A DNA stretch of 64,000 nt. Source: Chondrosia reniformis. Taxonomy: Eukaryota > Porifera > Demospongiae > Chondrillida > Chondrillidae. A program made the translations under genes and the position numbers. The notes under the pieces were generated by a model that saw only the letters and a program-made list of their open reading frames with translations, made no database searches and was not told the DNA's origin. Numbering within the stretch: position 1 is the first letter of the stretch; each line of letters begins with the position of its first letter. This document shows, piece after piece, positions 1 through 10,904 of the stretch. The stretch lies in contig OX359189.1 in the NCBI GenBank assembly GCA_947172415.1, positions 3,672,501 to 3,736,500 on the forward strand. Reading direction: 5' to 3'.

Positions 1-2
1 GG

Positions 3-314
3 TACTGTCAATGGCAGATGCTAGTTGACACAGGGTACAGTCTGACAATGGTCTCAGTTGACCTAGTTCCAGAGGTGAGCCACAAGTCAATATCAGTTTT
101 GTGTGTCCATGGGTATACAATGCAGCATCCCACAGCTGAGGTAGAACTTCGGACAGGATCGTGGAGGAAGCAAGTGTGGGTTGCAGTGGCCCCACACCTC
201 CCTGTGGATGTTGTGCTAGGAACAGATATCTTCTGTCTGGAGGTCAGTGAGGAGGTCAAACCTAGCTTGACCGTTCAAAAAGGAGTCATGCAGAGTAGGA
301 GAGCCCCGAGCTAA
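3..314 (+). pseudogene. Retroviral-type aspartic protease fragment of element A
   Basis: The frame is open from the window edge through a stop at 314. It shows the protease active-site triplet in the context LVDTGYS near the start and the C-terminal flap-like motif LGTDIF about 70 residues later, the usual spacing for a retropepsin monomer. It would mature gag-pol of the retrotransposon. The stop at 314 is followed directly by another open stretch (319-588), rich in Glu and Gln, which is probably the poorly conserved linker between protease and integrase. The start is not visible, because the domain normally follows gag zinc knuckles that lie outside the window. Confidence 0.7.
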
Positions 315-562
315 GGGGGTGGCCAAGGTAATTGAGGTATCACGAGATACCAATGAGCCAAAGGGGGAGGAGATCATCCTGCAGGAGCAGCTACAGGGGA
401 AGGATGTCCGACCCGCCTCGGAGGAGACCATTGATGCTGGACCAATGAGCACCAGTTCAAGAGCAGTAGAAAACCCGCTGCAGATGTCAGCTGAAGGGAT
501 GAGGGAGCAGCAGCAGAATGACCAATCACTAGACCACGCAGGGCAGATAGCTAAGGGAGAGC

Positions 563-1815
563 ATGCAGGAGCCAGATGGCAGGGTTAGTTTCCGCTATGT
601 TGATGGCTTGCTGTACTGTAGGTGGAGAACCAAGGGGTCTGAGGTGGCAGATGTGAGGACCTGTGATCAGCTTGTGCTACCAGGGAAGTGTAGGCCCATT
701 GTCATGATGTTGGCTCATGACATACCATTGGCTGGTCACTTGGGAGTTACCAAGACAAAGGACCGTATCCTGCAGAGATACTACTGGCCAGGGATATTTG
801 GTGACGTTGCCAAATACTGTAGGTCATGTGAAGTTTGTCAGAGGAATGCAGCTAGGTGCCCAACTAAAGCCCAGCTGGTCCCGATGCCCATCATTGAAAA
901 GCTTTCCAGAGGATTGCCATGGATATAGTGTGACCCTGGCCAAAGTCTAGCCGAGGAAACAGGTTCATATTGGTCATCTGCGATTACACTAACCAGTATC
1001 CGGAGACAGTGGCAATGCCCAGCGTCGAGGCCACTTGGGTGGCCCAGGAGCTCATTAAGCTGTTCGCTCGAGTAGGAATCCCAGTGGAGATCCTTATTGA
1101 TTAGGGAACAAATTTCATGTCTGCTTTCCTGCATAATGTCTATAGTGCATTGCAGATAAAGAGGCTCAGAACCAGTCCCTGTCGTCCTCAGAGTGATGGC
1201 TTGGTGGAACGGTTCAATTCCACATTGAAGGGCATGTTGTAAATGTTTGTGATATGAGTTCCAATCAGAAGGATTGGAACATGTATTTACCCTATGTCCT
1301 ATTTGCATACCGGGAGGCCCCCCAGGAATCTACTGGGTTCCCCTTTGAGTTTACTTTATGGAAGGAAGGTCAGAGGACCCCTTGACGAGCTGAGAGAGAA
1401 CTGGACAGGTGAAAGGTTAGGTGAGCCTTCATTGGAGAGAATAATCAATGTGAGGAAAAATTGTGAGGAGATGACTGGACTTGTGAGAGCCAGCTTGGAG
1501 AAAGCGCAAGGGAAGCAGAAAGTCAACTATGATGAAGGTGCAGTTGAAAGGACCCTAGAAACTGGAAAGCAAGTCCTAGTCTTGCTGCCCAATTCCAAGA
1601 AAGGACTTAAATTGGGGTGGATGGGACCATTCACAGTGACTCGAAGAGTAGGTGCACTCAACTATGATGTAGTAACCCCAGGTGGAAGGAAGGGGCAGAA
1701 GGTGTATCACATCAACCTGCTAAAGAAGTGGCACAAAGCTGATGAAGTGTCTCATGCCTTCCTGGCCCAGTTTGAAGGAGAGGATATGGATGCAGATTTT
1801 TTACCTGTCCTCTGA
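563..1815 (+). pseudogene. Integrase of element A (zinc finger, broken DDE core, GPY/F module)
   Basis: The N-terminal HHCC zinc-binding domain is clear: LAHDIPLAGHLG followed by a C-x2-C pair in YCRSCEVC. The catalytic core follows in the same reading direction. It has MDIV, an aspartate in the IEILID-type strand and the final glutamate in SDGLVERFNSTLKG, so the DDE triad looks retained. The core is interrupted by a TGA just after MDIV (near 928) and by a TAG directly after the second catalytic aspartate (near 1102). A further stop follows the last core helix. The C-terminal part (1294-1815) is open and carries GPFTV, the GPY/F module, and a VYHINLLKKW motif. The product would insert element cDNA, but this copy cannot make it. 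Confidence 0.8.
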
Positions 1816-2700
1816 GAAGAAACCCAAAATCAACAAACCCTAACCAGACTGCCACAACTGTCTGAAGAAAAGCAACTGGAGCTAGAAGCTGTCCTTGGGA
1901 GATTTCCTGCCGTTTTCAGAGATGTCCCAGGGAGAACTACAGTCACCAACCATGCCATACATGTAGGTGATGCCGTACCCATCCAACAGAGGGCATACCC
2001 AGTACCCTCTGCCAAAAGAGAAGTGGTACAAGGCGAGATAGAGAAGATGTTGGAAGCCAAGGTTATAATCCCTTCCAAGAGTCTGTGGGCTTCACCTATT
2101 GTCATTGTGGGAAAGAAGGATGGGGGAGTGGGGTTCTGTGTTGACTACAGTTTGATGCCTACCCCATGCCACGGTTAGAAAAAGTTATAGATAAGATTGG
2201 CCCTGCAAACTATATCACCACTCTGGATCTTGCTAAAGGATATTTATAGATTCCTTTATATCCAGAATCGAAGGAAAAGACTGCCTTCGTGACCCCCTTC
2301 AGTCTCTATGAGTTTGAGGTTATGCCTTTTGGTCTGCATGACGCACCAGCAACTTTCCAGAGGATGATGGATAATGTGTTGCAGGGAGTCTTTTGCTGGG
2401 GCCTGCCTAGATGATGTTGTGATATTTAGCCTTACCTGGGAAGAACACTTGAAGCATCTGGCAGAGGTTTTCAGCAGGCTTAATGAAGCCGGATTGACAG
2501 TCAAGCCACAGGAGTGTCAGTTTGCCCAGCAGGAAGTCCATTACTTGGGACATATCATTGGAGGAGGGAAGGTATGCCCAAATCCTGCCAAGTTAGCCAG
2601 TGGAAAGGACTCTCCCAAACGCCAGAAAAAGAAAGATGTTCGAGCTTTTCAAGGCCTTACCAGTTATGTAGTAAACAGCAGGTACCCTTGTGACCTCTTA
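1816..2700 (+). pseudogene. Reverse transcriptase of element A, 3' to the integrase
   Basis: The N-terminal finger region is open from 1816 to about 2178, ending at FCVDYS. It includes the strand leading to WASPIVIVGKKDGG, typical of gypsy RT. Downstream, in shifted frames, are [24 protein letters not shown] and the catalytic box as CLDDVVIF. The thumb-side motif YLGHIIGGGKV follows. A short deletion follows FCVDY, there is a frameshift in the palm, and the sequence stops near 2690 before any RNase H. RT lying after integrase is the reason for placing this element in the Gmr1-like group. Confidence 0.8.
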
Positions 2701-3008
2701 GACTAATTTCCATTTAAATACATCAGTAGAATCCCTAGATATTCGTACCCTTTTCTTTGTAACTGTAAAACCTCATTTTATTATGTCATCACTCATTACA
2801 TATCCTTGTCTCTCCACATTTAAGTGTTTCTTGTAAATTGTTTTCAAGAATATTCTATATTAGATCATTGTATCTTATTTAAGGACTCTAGAATTTTGTA
2901 TAGAGGGATTAAGAAAGTATTAGTTGAAATTGAGACTATAGTTTTGCTATTATATGCGTGCAAGAAGTACAATTACCACATATTTGGCAACGGGGGTAAA
3001 GTACCAAT
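2701..3008 (+). other. Spacer between two gypsy remnants; possible 5' LTR end of element B
   Basis: No gene is visible. The last part (near 2980-2996) reads acatatttggcaacgggg. This resembles the junction between a 5' LTR ending in CA and a primer-binding site beginning TTGGC, as in many gypsy elements, just before the gag start at 3009. I could not find a second LTR copy to confirm the boundary. Confidence 0.25.
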
Positions 3009-3716
3009 CATGGCTACACATGGAGCAGTTGGCCCATTCAATGTGGATAGAGAAGACTGGTTGTTATACATAGAACGTCTGCAACAGTATTTTATTGCCA
3101 ATGAGGTCAAAGAAGACAGGCAAAGGGCCATCCTACTGAGTGTCTGTGGGGCACCCACCTATCAAGTTATTCGCAACTTAGCAGCTCCTAGGAAACCTAC
3201 TGCTTTCACATTTGGAGAATTAGTGGAATTCGTCCAATCCTATTATTCCTCGACCCCTTCCACAATTGTGCAACATTATAATTTCAACACTAGAGTGCAG
3301 TAGGAGGGCGAATCTATTGTTGAATTTGTAGCAGAACTGAAGAAGTTGTCAGAACATTGCAGGTTCAATGCCACCCTTGAGGACATGCTCAGAGATTGCC
3401 TGGTGTGTGGAATCCGAGACAGCCACACTCAGAAATGGCACCTGGCAAACCTCATTTGTCCTTTAAGAAGGCCTACGACATCTGTATGTCCACAGAAATG
3501 GCTGAGAAAAATACTAGAGATTTGCAACCTAAGTCCCAGGCAAGGTCTCCTACTCAACCAGTCTTAGCAGTCAACTTAACAAAGTCCCAGCGAGGTGGCT
3601 GACTCAAGTGTTTCCGTTGTAACAGTACTCAATATTTGGCCCAGAAGTGTCTGCACAAATTGACCGACTGCCACCACTGTCGCATGTAGGGTCACCTGGC
3701 TCGAGCATGTCGCCGT
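3009..3716 (+). pseudogene. Gag polyprotein of element B with two CCHC zinc knuckles
   Basis: The reading starts with the ATG at 3009 and gives a capsid-like helical protein (motifs DREDWLLYIERLQQYF, then a QSYY segment), as in retrotransposon gag. An in-frame TAG at 3301 splits it. It resumes as EGESIVEFVAELKKLSEHC and FKKAYDICMSTEMAEKN with a further frameshift near 3440. The knuckles lie at about 3608-3716. The first reads CFRCNSTQYLAQKC, with its histidine replaced by tyrosine; the second reads CHHCRM-stop-GHLARAC. They would bind retrotransposon RNA. Dead copy. Confidence 0.7.
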
Positions 3717-3867
3717 GCTAAGAAGCAAAAGCACCTCATAACCCGAGAAAAACAAAATTCTCTCAGTCACAGCAAACCCACCACCTTGGGGAATCAGATG
3801 GTGGGGAAGAGGAGCAGGATACCTCCTACATGCTCTGCAACCTTTTATCTCCAAGGAATCTGCCATT

Positions 3868-4168
3868 AAGAACGACTGTAATTTTAAATCGTAGAGAGGT
3901 GATAATGGAAGTGGACACAGGAGCTGCGGTATCAGTGATCAGTGAGGAAACATACCGTTAAACATGAAAAAATAACCCACCTGCCCTGCAGCCATCAGCA
4001 GCTAAGTTGAAAACCTACACAGGTGAGACCCTTACTGTACTAGGTACCATTAATGTTCTAACACACTATGCAGGGCAGGAAGAGCAGCTGGACCTCCTAG
4101 TGGTGGGGGACTGATCTGGTCCAACCCTGTTGGGAAGGAACTGGCTCTCAAAGATCAACTTAGGCTGG
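3868..4168 (+). pseudogene. Aspartic protease of element B
   Basis: The active-site motif is VDTGAAVSVISE at about 3910-3945. The C-terminal motif is TLLGRNWL at about 4126-4150. The spacing fits a retropepsin monomer. Stops interrupt it (TAA near 3958, TGA near 4110), so the protein cannot be made. It lies between the gag knuckles and the RT, in the normal gypsy arrangement. Confidence 0.65.
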
Positions 4169-4188
4169 TAAAAGATAACTAAGTTGTC

Positions 4189-5001
4189 ATGGTAAGGGAA
4201 GTCCGACCTAGAAGACGTACTCCAAAAACACACCCAATCTTCAGGAAGGAACTAGGACTAGTCAAAGGTGTAACTGCCTGGTTGCAGGTAGAGTCAGAGG
4301 TGATGCCAATTTTTTGCAAGGCACGTACCGTGCCTTATGCCTTGCGAGGAAAGATTGAACAGGAGCTGCAAAGATTAGAAAATCAAGAAGTCCTGGAGAA
4401 AATGGAGTTTGCTGAATGGGCAGCACCCATTGTACCAGTTACTAAACCAGATGGGTCCGTCAGAATCTGTGGTGACTACAAGGTCACCGTCAACAAGGTT
4501 GCCAAGTTGGATACCTACCCTTTGCACCGAATTGAGGATCTGTTTGCTTCACTAGTGGAGGTAAGCAATTTACAAAGCTTGATCTGGCACATGCTTACCA
4601 GCAGATACACCTAGAAGAGGAGTCCAAGCAGTGCGTTGTTATTAACACCCACTGAGGCCTCTACAGATACAATCGATTGCCATTTGGAGTTGCATCTGCT
4701 CCGGCAATCTTCCAGAAGACAATGGACAACCTTCTCCAAGGACTGAAAAAGGTAACTGTCTACATAGATGATATTCTAGTCACAGGTAGCACTCAAGAGG
4801 AGCACCTGAAAAATTTAGAGGAGGTACTCACAAGATTGCAGAGGGTAGGCATCCGACTGAAGAGGAGCAGATGCGCCTTTATGCTGCCATCAGTTGAATA
4901 CCTGGGCCATATCATTTCCGTAGAGGGATTACATCCTACTGCTGAGAAGGTAAAAGCCATTCTGGAAGCCCCAGTCCCTCAAAATGTTCAGCCACTGAGA
5001 G
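4189..5001 (+). pseudogene. Reverse transcriptase of element B
   Basis: The fingers are open from 4189 to a frameshift near 4570: HPIFRKELG, a WAAPIVPVTKPDGSVRICGD strand, then the TYPLHRIEDLF motif. After a frameshift the palm continues with LDLAHAYQQIHLEE and, from 4677, MPFGVASAPAIFQ and the catalytic box YIDDILV, followed by YLGHIIS. A premature stop replaces a residue before GLYRYNRL. The sequence ends before RNase H. It would copy the element's RNA into DNA, but this copy is broken. Confidence 0.8.
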
Positions 5002-5084
5002 TAAGTAACCCACACACATACATGATCTATAATAATATTAGGGGTGTGGGGGGTGAAGCCCCCACGTAACTCTAAACAATAACA

Positions 5085-5485
5085 AAGTCTCGGTCTTTAT
5101 TTGCTATAGAAAAAAGAGAGTATATGTTTAGAAGTCATTTTTCTTTTTAAGTATTGTTTTGTAATTTGTGGGAATATTGTAGTATTAATGGACTATTTAT
5201 GAGCTATATAGCAAACTCACTCTTGGCAGAGCTTCACCGATAGCACCAAAAGAATTTATAATGAGCTGGTTTGATCTATAACTACAAAGTAGTGGTGCGA
5301 TTGTGCAATTTTTGGAGATGTTGTAGCAATAACAGGCAGGTATTGGGCAATATAGTAGCCTCACTTTTGGCAGAGCTACTATGATATAATTTATAATGAG
5401 CTGGATTGACCTATACCTTAAGTTTTACTGGGATTGTGTAACTTGTAAAAGTATTGTAGCAATAACAGGCAGGTATTGAGTCATA
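5085..5485 (-). repeat. Satellite-type repeat with its flanking tail, inverted relative to the main array
   Basis: Read on the - strand this stretch contains about two and a half units of the roughly 142-bp satellite seen at 28050-37415, then the same non-satellite tail that follows the array at 37420-37490. The tail is recognisable by a run of aagacttctaaacatatact on both sides. The shared junction shows that array edge and tail were copied together. Confidence 0.7.
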
Positions 5486-5499
5486 TATTTTTGTGAAGT

Positions 5500-5660
5500 T
5501 TCGGCTAGAAAATGGCAAAACAAGATCAGGGAGTACGGTAGTACTCCCTATATAGGGATGACGGGTATTTTTTGTTTTCCCCATACATTGGTATAGGAGC
5601 AAAATCCCAAAATAGGCCGAAAATCGACAAAACAAGGCTATGTATAGCTAAATATAAAAT
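5500..5660 (-). repeat. Dispersed repeat with a perfect hairpin, also at 45640-45775
   Basis: The - strand of this stretch matches 45640-45775, which lies inside an insertion in the 7.3-kb transposon. The common part includes ttcggcctatttcgggattt and an AT-rich TATAGCTAAATAT region. At 5529-5548 there is a perfect hairpin, GGGAGTAC-GGTA-GTACTCCC. No coding potential is seen; probably a small non-autonomous element. Confidence 0.5.
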
Positions 5661-5973
5661 TTACATGCTCTAAATAGACCTTAAAGGCAAGCAAATATGT
5701 CCCGCTGGCGAAATAATAAACTTTAAAAATTCCCATTTTAATCTTCTTCATATTCTTCTTCTTCGTCGTCAGCCATAACTAAAAAACTATATAAGCTTTT
5801 GGACTAATTGTCAAACGAAACTACTGCAAATGTTTCGAGCTGTATTCTTTTGTAGAAGTGAGAGCGATAATGCTTTTATTGAGTATGACGGTTTTCATGG
5901 CCCTAGAGTAAAGGCCTCAATAAAGTCACCATTTTAACGACGTCTATATTCAGTCGAATATTGTGAAACAAAA

Positions 5974-6546
5974 ATGGTAACAAGAAGGAGAGGGACCGAA
6001 TGTCACAGATCTGCAGTAGGGATGGTAGGATACTGATGGAAGAGGAAGAATTAAGGGAACTTTGGAAAGAGCATTGTACGTAGGGTTAAAAAAGTGGAGA
6101 AACAAGAAAGGGATGTTACACAGTGAAGCATTAGCTATACATGAATCCTACAAACAAGGGTGTTGTGTGATTCATGCATAGCTAATAGCTAATAGCTAAT
6201 AAAATATATATACTAATCTAATTCCTAGCCCATGCTCCATAAAAAGTACAGAAACTAGAATTTTCTACAAAAATAGTTAAGATGTAGGATGGAAAAAAGT
6301 GGAGAAACAAGAAAGGGATGTTACACAGTGAAGCATTAGCTATACATGAATCCTACAAGCAAGGGTGTTGTATGATTTATTCATAGCTAATGCTTCACTG
6401 TGTAACATCCCTTTCTTGTTTCTCTACTTTTTTACCGTACATACAATGCTCTTCCCAAAGTTCCCTTAATTCTTCCTCTTCCATCAGAATCCTACCATCC
6501 CTACTGCAGATCCGTGACATTCGGGCCCTCTCCTTCTTGTTACCAT
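5974..6546. repeat. Inverted duplication containing LINE sequence and a repeated hairpin
   Basis: The left arm at about 5974-6135 is the reverse complement of about 6390-6546. Both arms carry the same piece of LINE pre-RT coding sequence next to the motif gggatgttacacagtgaagc. The spacer holds a second direct copy of the dispersed repeat (acagaaactagaattttcta, 6250-6345). A tight hairpin at about 6320-6408 pairs gttacacagtgaagcattag with its complement. Confidence 0.6.
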
Positions 6547-7290
6547 TCACACGGGCCCAAAATCTCCGTTGATTACCCCAAGCATCCTTCTCCAACTCTA
6601 TACCTAGATGCATCCACTCTTCATTCTTAGCCTTCCTAACTACTCTTTTGGCCTCAGCCTTTGCCTCATTGTACTGTCATTTAGCTTCATCCATGTCTGT
6701 GTCCAAACATCTCTTATACAACAACTTCTTCCTTCTCACGGCTAATTTAACCTCCTCATTCCACCATCTTGACCTCTTCCCCCCACTGTGCCTCCTCTTG
6801 AATATCCCATACACACCACTTGATGCACCCACTTAACCTTCTTTCAACTCACACCATGCTCTCTCAACATCATCTCCAGACATGCACCCTTTTACTTTCG
6901 CTTCTTCAAATTTCTCTCTAATTACTTCCTGGTACTTCCATCTCACCTTGTCTTCCTCCAGCCTATCAATTCTGATCTGTTGCCTTATTCCTCTTTCTGC
7001 AGTGACTGTCTTCTTTCATTTCTGCATCTTCCGTTTAGGTTTCAGGAGTACCAGGTAATGGTCACTCCCCATCTGGATACCCCTCACTACCTTAATATCA
7101 ACGAACTGCTTCCTAGCCTCCTTTCCAATCAAGAAATAATCGATTATTGATTTCAACCTTCTGCCTCTACATTCCCAGGTGTAACTGAGGATTCTCTTGT
7201 GTGGGAACCACGTGTTGGAGATTGGGAGATTCAAAATGCAATGAGGTGAAAATTTAGATATTGATGTTACGAACATATTCAGCCTAAAAA
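6420..7290 (-). pseudogene. LINE (non-LTR retrotransposon) fragment: endonuclease C-terminus and pre-RT linker
   Basis: Read on the - strand, 7225-7016 gives the C-terminal part of an APE-type endonuclease: NTWFPHKRILSYTWECRGRR, an IIDYFLI strand and the catalytic-type GSDHYLVLLK ending. After a TGA the frame continues as a linker (DRLEED, SRWWNEEVKLAVRRKK, KAEAKRVVRKAKNEEW) into GNQRRFWARVNGNKK. The same sequence order occurs in the + strand LINE at 8425-10962, so the two belong to related families. The fragment stops before the RT domain. At least two in-frame stops are present. Confidence 0.75.
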
Positions 7291-7309
7291 TAATCGCTTT
7301 CCTCGTCAT

Positions 7310-7867
7310 CTTCCTTTCCGCCTTTTTGACTGAAACGTTTATTCGGTACCTGTAAGTTAATGCATATTATTCAAGAAATAAACAGACTGCAATAAAATTT
7401 AAATTTAAAATGGTTTGTATAATGATTAAAAATAAATATAGATTCTTATTCGCTTAAAAATTAAAAGTGAAGTAAACACGGCAGGTTTGAGAAGGTTAAA
7501 TGATCGGGCTACCATTTTGATTTTGCCGTCAAATGGACATGTTATACCTGGGTGAAGTTGCATAATATAATTAGTCTGTAAACGTTGTAATACTGTAGAT
7601 GATTTCATTAGATTTACGTAGTCTTTTAAGTAAAATCTGACAAACACTTACATTTACACTGGTAGTTCTTTACAGTAATATAATCTAGATAAACAAGTTA
7701 TTGTAAATAATATAGATATCCATATCGAGAACATGTGCAAATTGGGCCAGCTGTTTAGTGGTTTCAAAAGAATTTGCTTACGTAGCTATTAAATACCATG
7801 GTAAAATGGTATAATTACACGAATAAGTACATTGCTCTCTCCATGTCACACAATATTGATATGTTAA
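7310..7867. other. AT-rich stretch without a recognised gene
   Basis: About 560 bases of AT-rich sequence between the LINE fragment and the left end of the giant inverted repeat. No open frame with a recognisable product and no clear repeat match elsewhere in the window. Confidence 0.5.
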
Positions 7868-8050
7868 AGGAATTAGTGAGCTTTTCGTAGCAGGGTGAAA
7901 CAATCAAGATTATTTCAGGACGTTTCAGTCCGTAGACCTTCTTCAGCTAATAATGCTAATAAAACCCTGATAGGCTACACATTAAACATAAACTGATTGG
8001 TGATTATATCTTGATTATTTTACCCTGCTACGGAAAGCTCACTAATTCCT
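7868..8050. repeat. 183-bp palindromic element, copy 1 (left tip of giant inverted repeat)
   Basis: Both ends read inward as aggaattagtgagctttncg followed by TAGCAGGG, giving terminal inverted repeats of about 40 bp. The body contains, on the - strand, AGCTGAAGAAGGTC and ACTGAAACG, a hammerhead-like core. A second copy of the same length lies at 26749-26931. No coding sequence. Confidence 0.65.
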
Positions 8051-8440
8051 CTATCATAGTTACAACGTAGCAATGAATCTCTATTCTATCATATACATAG
8101 ATATCTGTTTAAACTATACCTGTATGTGCAAGGGTACTTCACATGCAGATTTGATACACAGTGCATCTACATATAAGCATGCTTATAATTGTTCCAGAGA
8201 TTTCTATATTTGCTATATTATTAGAGTGCATACAATGAATGTGCAAAAAGCAAATCAAATTTTTTATAGTGGTTAAAGGGCAAAGGGCTATATATAATAT
8301 ATTTACCTGGACACATAAAACACTGATTATACTTGTTCACTTGTCATATTGTCATGTATATATAGTAGAAATACTTTAAAATATCAATCCTTTGTTACAA
8401 AATTAAACAAAGTTACACTAGGAAACAGTAAGAGTAAAGC

Positions 8441-9400
8441 CAAAGACGAGTTCTATGCCAAATTGCCGAGTGTCGTAGAGTAAGTAGGAAGAAGAGAAAT
8501 TTTGATACTCATGGGTGATTTAAATGCTATAGTGGGAAGAAATACAGAAGCTTGGGACAATATCCTGGGTTGTCATGGGGAAGATGTCATAAATGAGAGT
8601 GGGGAAAGGCTGCTGAGGTTTTGTTCGGTGAATGAGTTGATAGTTGCTAACACATGGTACTCACATAAGGATATACATAAATTATCATGGGTGTTCCCAA
8701 GAAGGCAGCTAAAGAGCTTGATTAACTCACCATCTGATCCTGATGAAGTGGATAGAATTAACAAGGGAGAAACACATGATAAAGTAGATAGAGGAGTAAG
8801 AATACGGATAGAGAGGCGGAAAGATAGACATGAGCAGTTGAGGTATCAGTGTAGGATTAGGCAGAAGATGAATAGGCGCAGATAAAGTGGAGAGGACAAC
8901 GGCCAGGTGGAGGGAGAAAGTGTTGAGAAGGCATGGGCTGTATTCAAAGAGTGTATACTGAGTACGGCAGTGGAAGTGTGTGGAATGAGACGGAGAAAGG
9001 ACCAACAGAAGAGAACTAGTTGGTGGAGTAATGAGGTGAAGGAAGTAGTGAAGTAGAAGAAGAAAGCATATCTAACATGGGTGCAGCAGAAGTCATCAGA
9101 GGCTAAGGAAGAATACCTACGGAAAAAGCAAGAAGCGAAGAGAGTGGTAAGAAAGGTGCGGAAGGGGGAATGGATAGAACTTGTCAGGTTATTACAGAAT
9201 GACGTCCATAGAAACCAAAGAAGGTTTTGGAAAGAAGTGACAAAGAAGAATAAAAGTAAGGAAGCTGGTAATGTATGTGATGAAAATGGTGAAGTAATTG
9301 ATGGTAAGGAGATTCTGGATCGATGGAAAGGTTATTTTGGAGGACAACTGTGTGGGGTAGTCAGTTAGAGGAAGAATACAACAGGCAGGATGTACAGTCT
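8441..9400 (+). pseudogene. LINE endonuclease fragment and pre-RT region
   Basis: 8502-8720 reads as an APE endonuclease centre: ILMGDLNAIVGRNTEAWDNI, with the catalytic GDLNA motif, then ERLLRFCSVNELIVANTWY. A deletion then joins it to a charged linker, so the C-terminal SDH motif of the nuclease is lost. The linker (SWWSNEVKEVVK-stop-KKKAYLTWVQQK, EAKRVVRKVRKGEWIELVRL, NQRRFWKEVTKKNK) parallels the minus-strand LINE fragment at 6420-7290. Stops at 8883 and 9055 interrupt it. Confidence 0.7.
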
Positions 9401-10795
9401 CAGTTGGAGGAGGATCGCATTGACATAGAGGAAGTGACAGCAGCCATTGCCAAATTGAAGAATGAGAAGGCTCCGGGCATTTGTGGAATAAGTGCCAAGA
9501 TGTTAAAAGCTGTAGAAGTGTTGTGGCCAAATGGTTACAAAAGATAATTAACCTGGTGTGGACAACAGGATAAGTACCAGCCGATTGGAAGAAGGCAGTA
9601 ATAGTACCGATACATAAGAAAGGCAATAAAATGATCTGTAGCAACTACTGAGGAATTAGCTTACTTAACATACCCAGTAAAGTGTATACGAGAATCTTGG
9701 ATGGCATTGTCAAAAGTAGAACAGAGAGTAAGGTCATGGAGGTGCAGGGCGGCTTTAGATGGGGGAGAAGCTGCGTAGACCAGGTCTTCATGATTAGACA
9801 ACTTATTGAGAAGGTTTTGGAGAAGAATGGGCAAATGGCAGTAGCATGTGTAGACCTTGAGAAGGCCTATGACAAGGTGTGCAGAGGAATGTTATGGTGT
9901 GTACTTGGTGAGTATGGAGTAAAGGGAAACCTGATGAAGGCAATCCAGTCATTATATGCAGGCAGTCAAGCATGTGTGAGAGTTAGTGGAAGGTTATAAG
10001 AGTGGTTCCCAATCAGCCAGGGAGTGAGGCAGAGTTGTGTATTATCGCCATGGTTGTTTAATGTATTCATGGATGGAGTCATGAGAGAGGTGAAGGATAG
10101 GGGTGTACAGCTCACTGCCAATACAGTTCAGGTACTACTCTTTGCAGAAGACAAAATTGTATGTACAGGGAAGAAGGAAGATATGGGAGGAAGGTGAAGG
10201 TCGTAGTGGAGAAATGGGAAATGAAAATGCCTTGGGGAAAACAAAGGTAATGATGGTGAGCAGGACAGGTGAAGAATGTAAAATAAGTGTGGAGGGGGAA
10301 GAAGTTAAAGAAGTGGAAAAGCTGAAATACCTCGGAGTAACAATTAGTAGAGATGGTGGGTGTGAGGAAGAAATGGAGCAGAGAATTGGGGCAGCAGCAA
10401 GAGTGGTTGGGGCAATGAGAAAGGAGGTACTAGAGAGAAGAGAACTGCAGAAGACAATAAAAATGAGAGTCTTTAATGCTATGGTGGTACCCACACTACT
10501 CTACGGGTGTGAAACATGGACAATACAGAAGAGGCATAAGGTAAGCTGCAAGCCTTCCAGATGATGTGTCTGAGAATGGTTGAAGGGGTGATGAGGAAGG
10601 ATAGAGTAAGAAATAAGGAGATGAGGAAGGCACTTGGACAAAAAGCAGTGATGGACATAGTGAAGGAGAAGCAAAGGAAGTGGAAGGATAAAGTGGAGAC
10701 AGTGAGTGAGGACAGATTGGTGAAGAAAGTGTACATGGATGAAGCGAGAAGTAGGAGACCACATGGACGACCCAGTAAGTGATGGCAGGAAAATT
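9400..10795 (+). pseudogene. LINE reverse transcriptase and C-terminal region
   Basis: RT motifs occur in order across several frames: a KNEKAPGICGISAKMLKA segment, GGFRWGRSCVDQVFMIRQ, CVDLEKAYDKVCRGML, then ISQGVRQSCVLSPWLFNVFM. The catalytic box is LLFAEDKIV, where LINEs normally have FADD, so the first aspartate is replaced by glutamate. The C-terminal part has LKYLGVTISRDGG and VVPTLLYGCETW, usual after the RT of CR1/RTE-type LINEs. Frameshifts and stops at several points rule out function. Confidence 0.8.
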
Positions 10796-10904
10796 TTCTA
10801 AATTAATTCCCAATCATAATAACTGTTATAAATATTATAACAAATGTTTTTTATTTGTACTCTAAATTTTGGGCTTCTTTCTGCCAAGGAGATAAAGCCT
10901 TTTA

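Larger units (their letters stand above)
1..2700 (+). mobile_element. Gmr1-like Ty3/gypsy retrotransposon remnant A (5' and 3' truncated)
   Basis: Order on the + strand is protease, integrase, then reverse transcriptase, which is not the usual Ty3/gypsy order (RT-RH before integrase). In the literature this inverted order marks the Gmr1-like group. The window edge cuts the 5' side. The copy stops inside the region after the RT palm, without an RNase H or a recognisable 3' LTR, and a different gypsy element follows from about 3009. Several in-frame stops and frameshifts show it is dead. It is not a copy of the better-preserved element at 28772-33825: linker and integrase sequences differ clearly. 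Confidence 0.85.
3009..5001 (+). mobile_element. Ty3/gypsy retrotransposon remnant B (gag, protease, RT; truncated)
   Basis: A second LTR retrotransposon in the standard order: gag, two CCHC knuckles, protease, then RT. Its RT lies directly after the protease without an integrase between, so it belongs to a different lineage from element A. Sequence similarity stops around 5000 inside the RT-RNase H connection, where unrelated sequence with a GTAAGT-like junction begins. All domains carry stops or frameshifts. Confidence 0.8.

Noticed and set aside
10135..10813. Several Ser/Leu-rich frames of 85-119 codons on the - strand
   Set aside because: Antisense shadows of the LINE RT coding region on the + strand.
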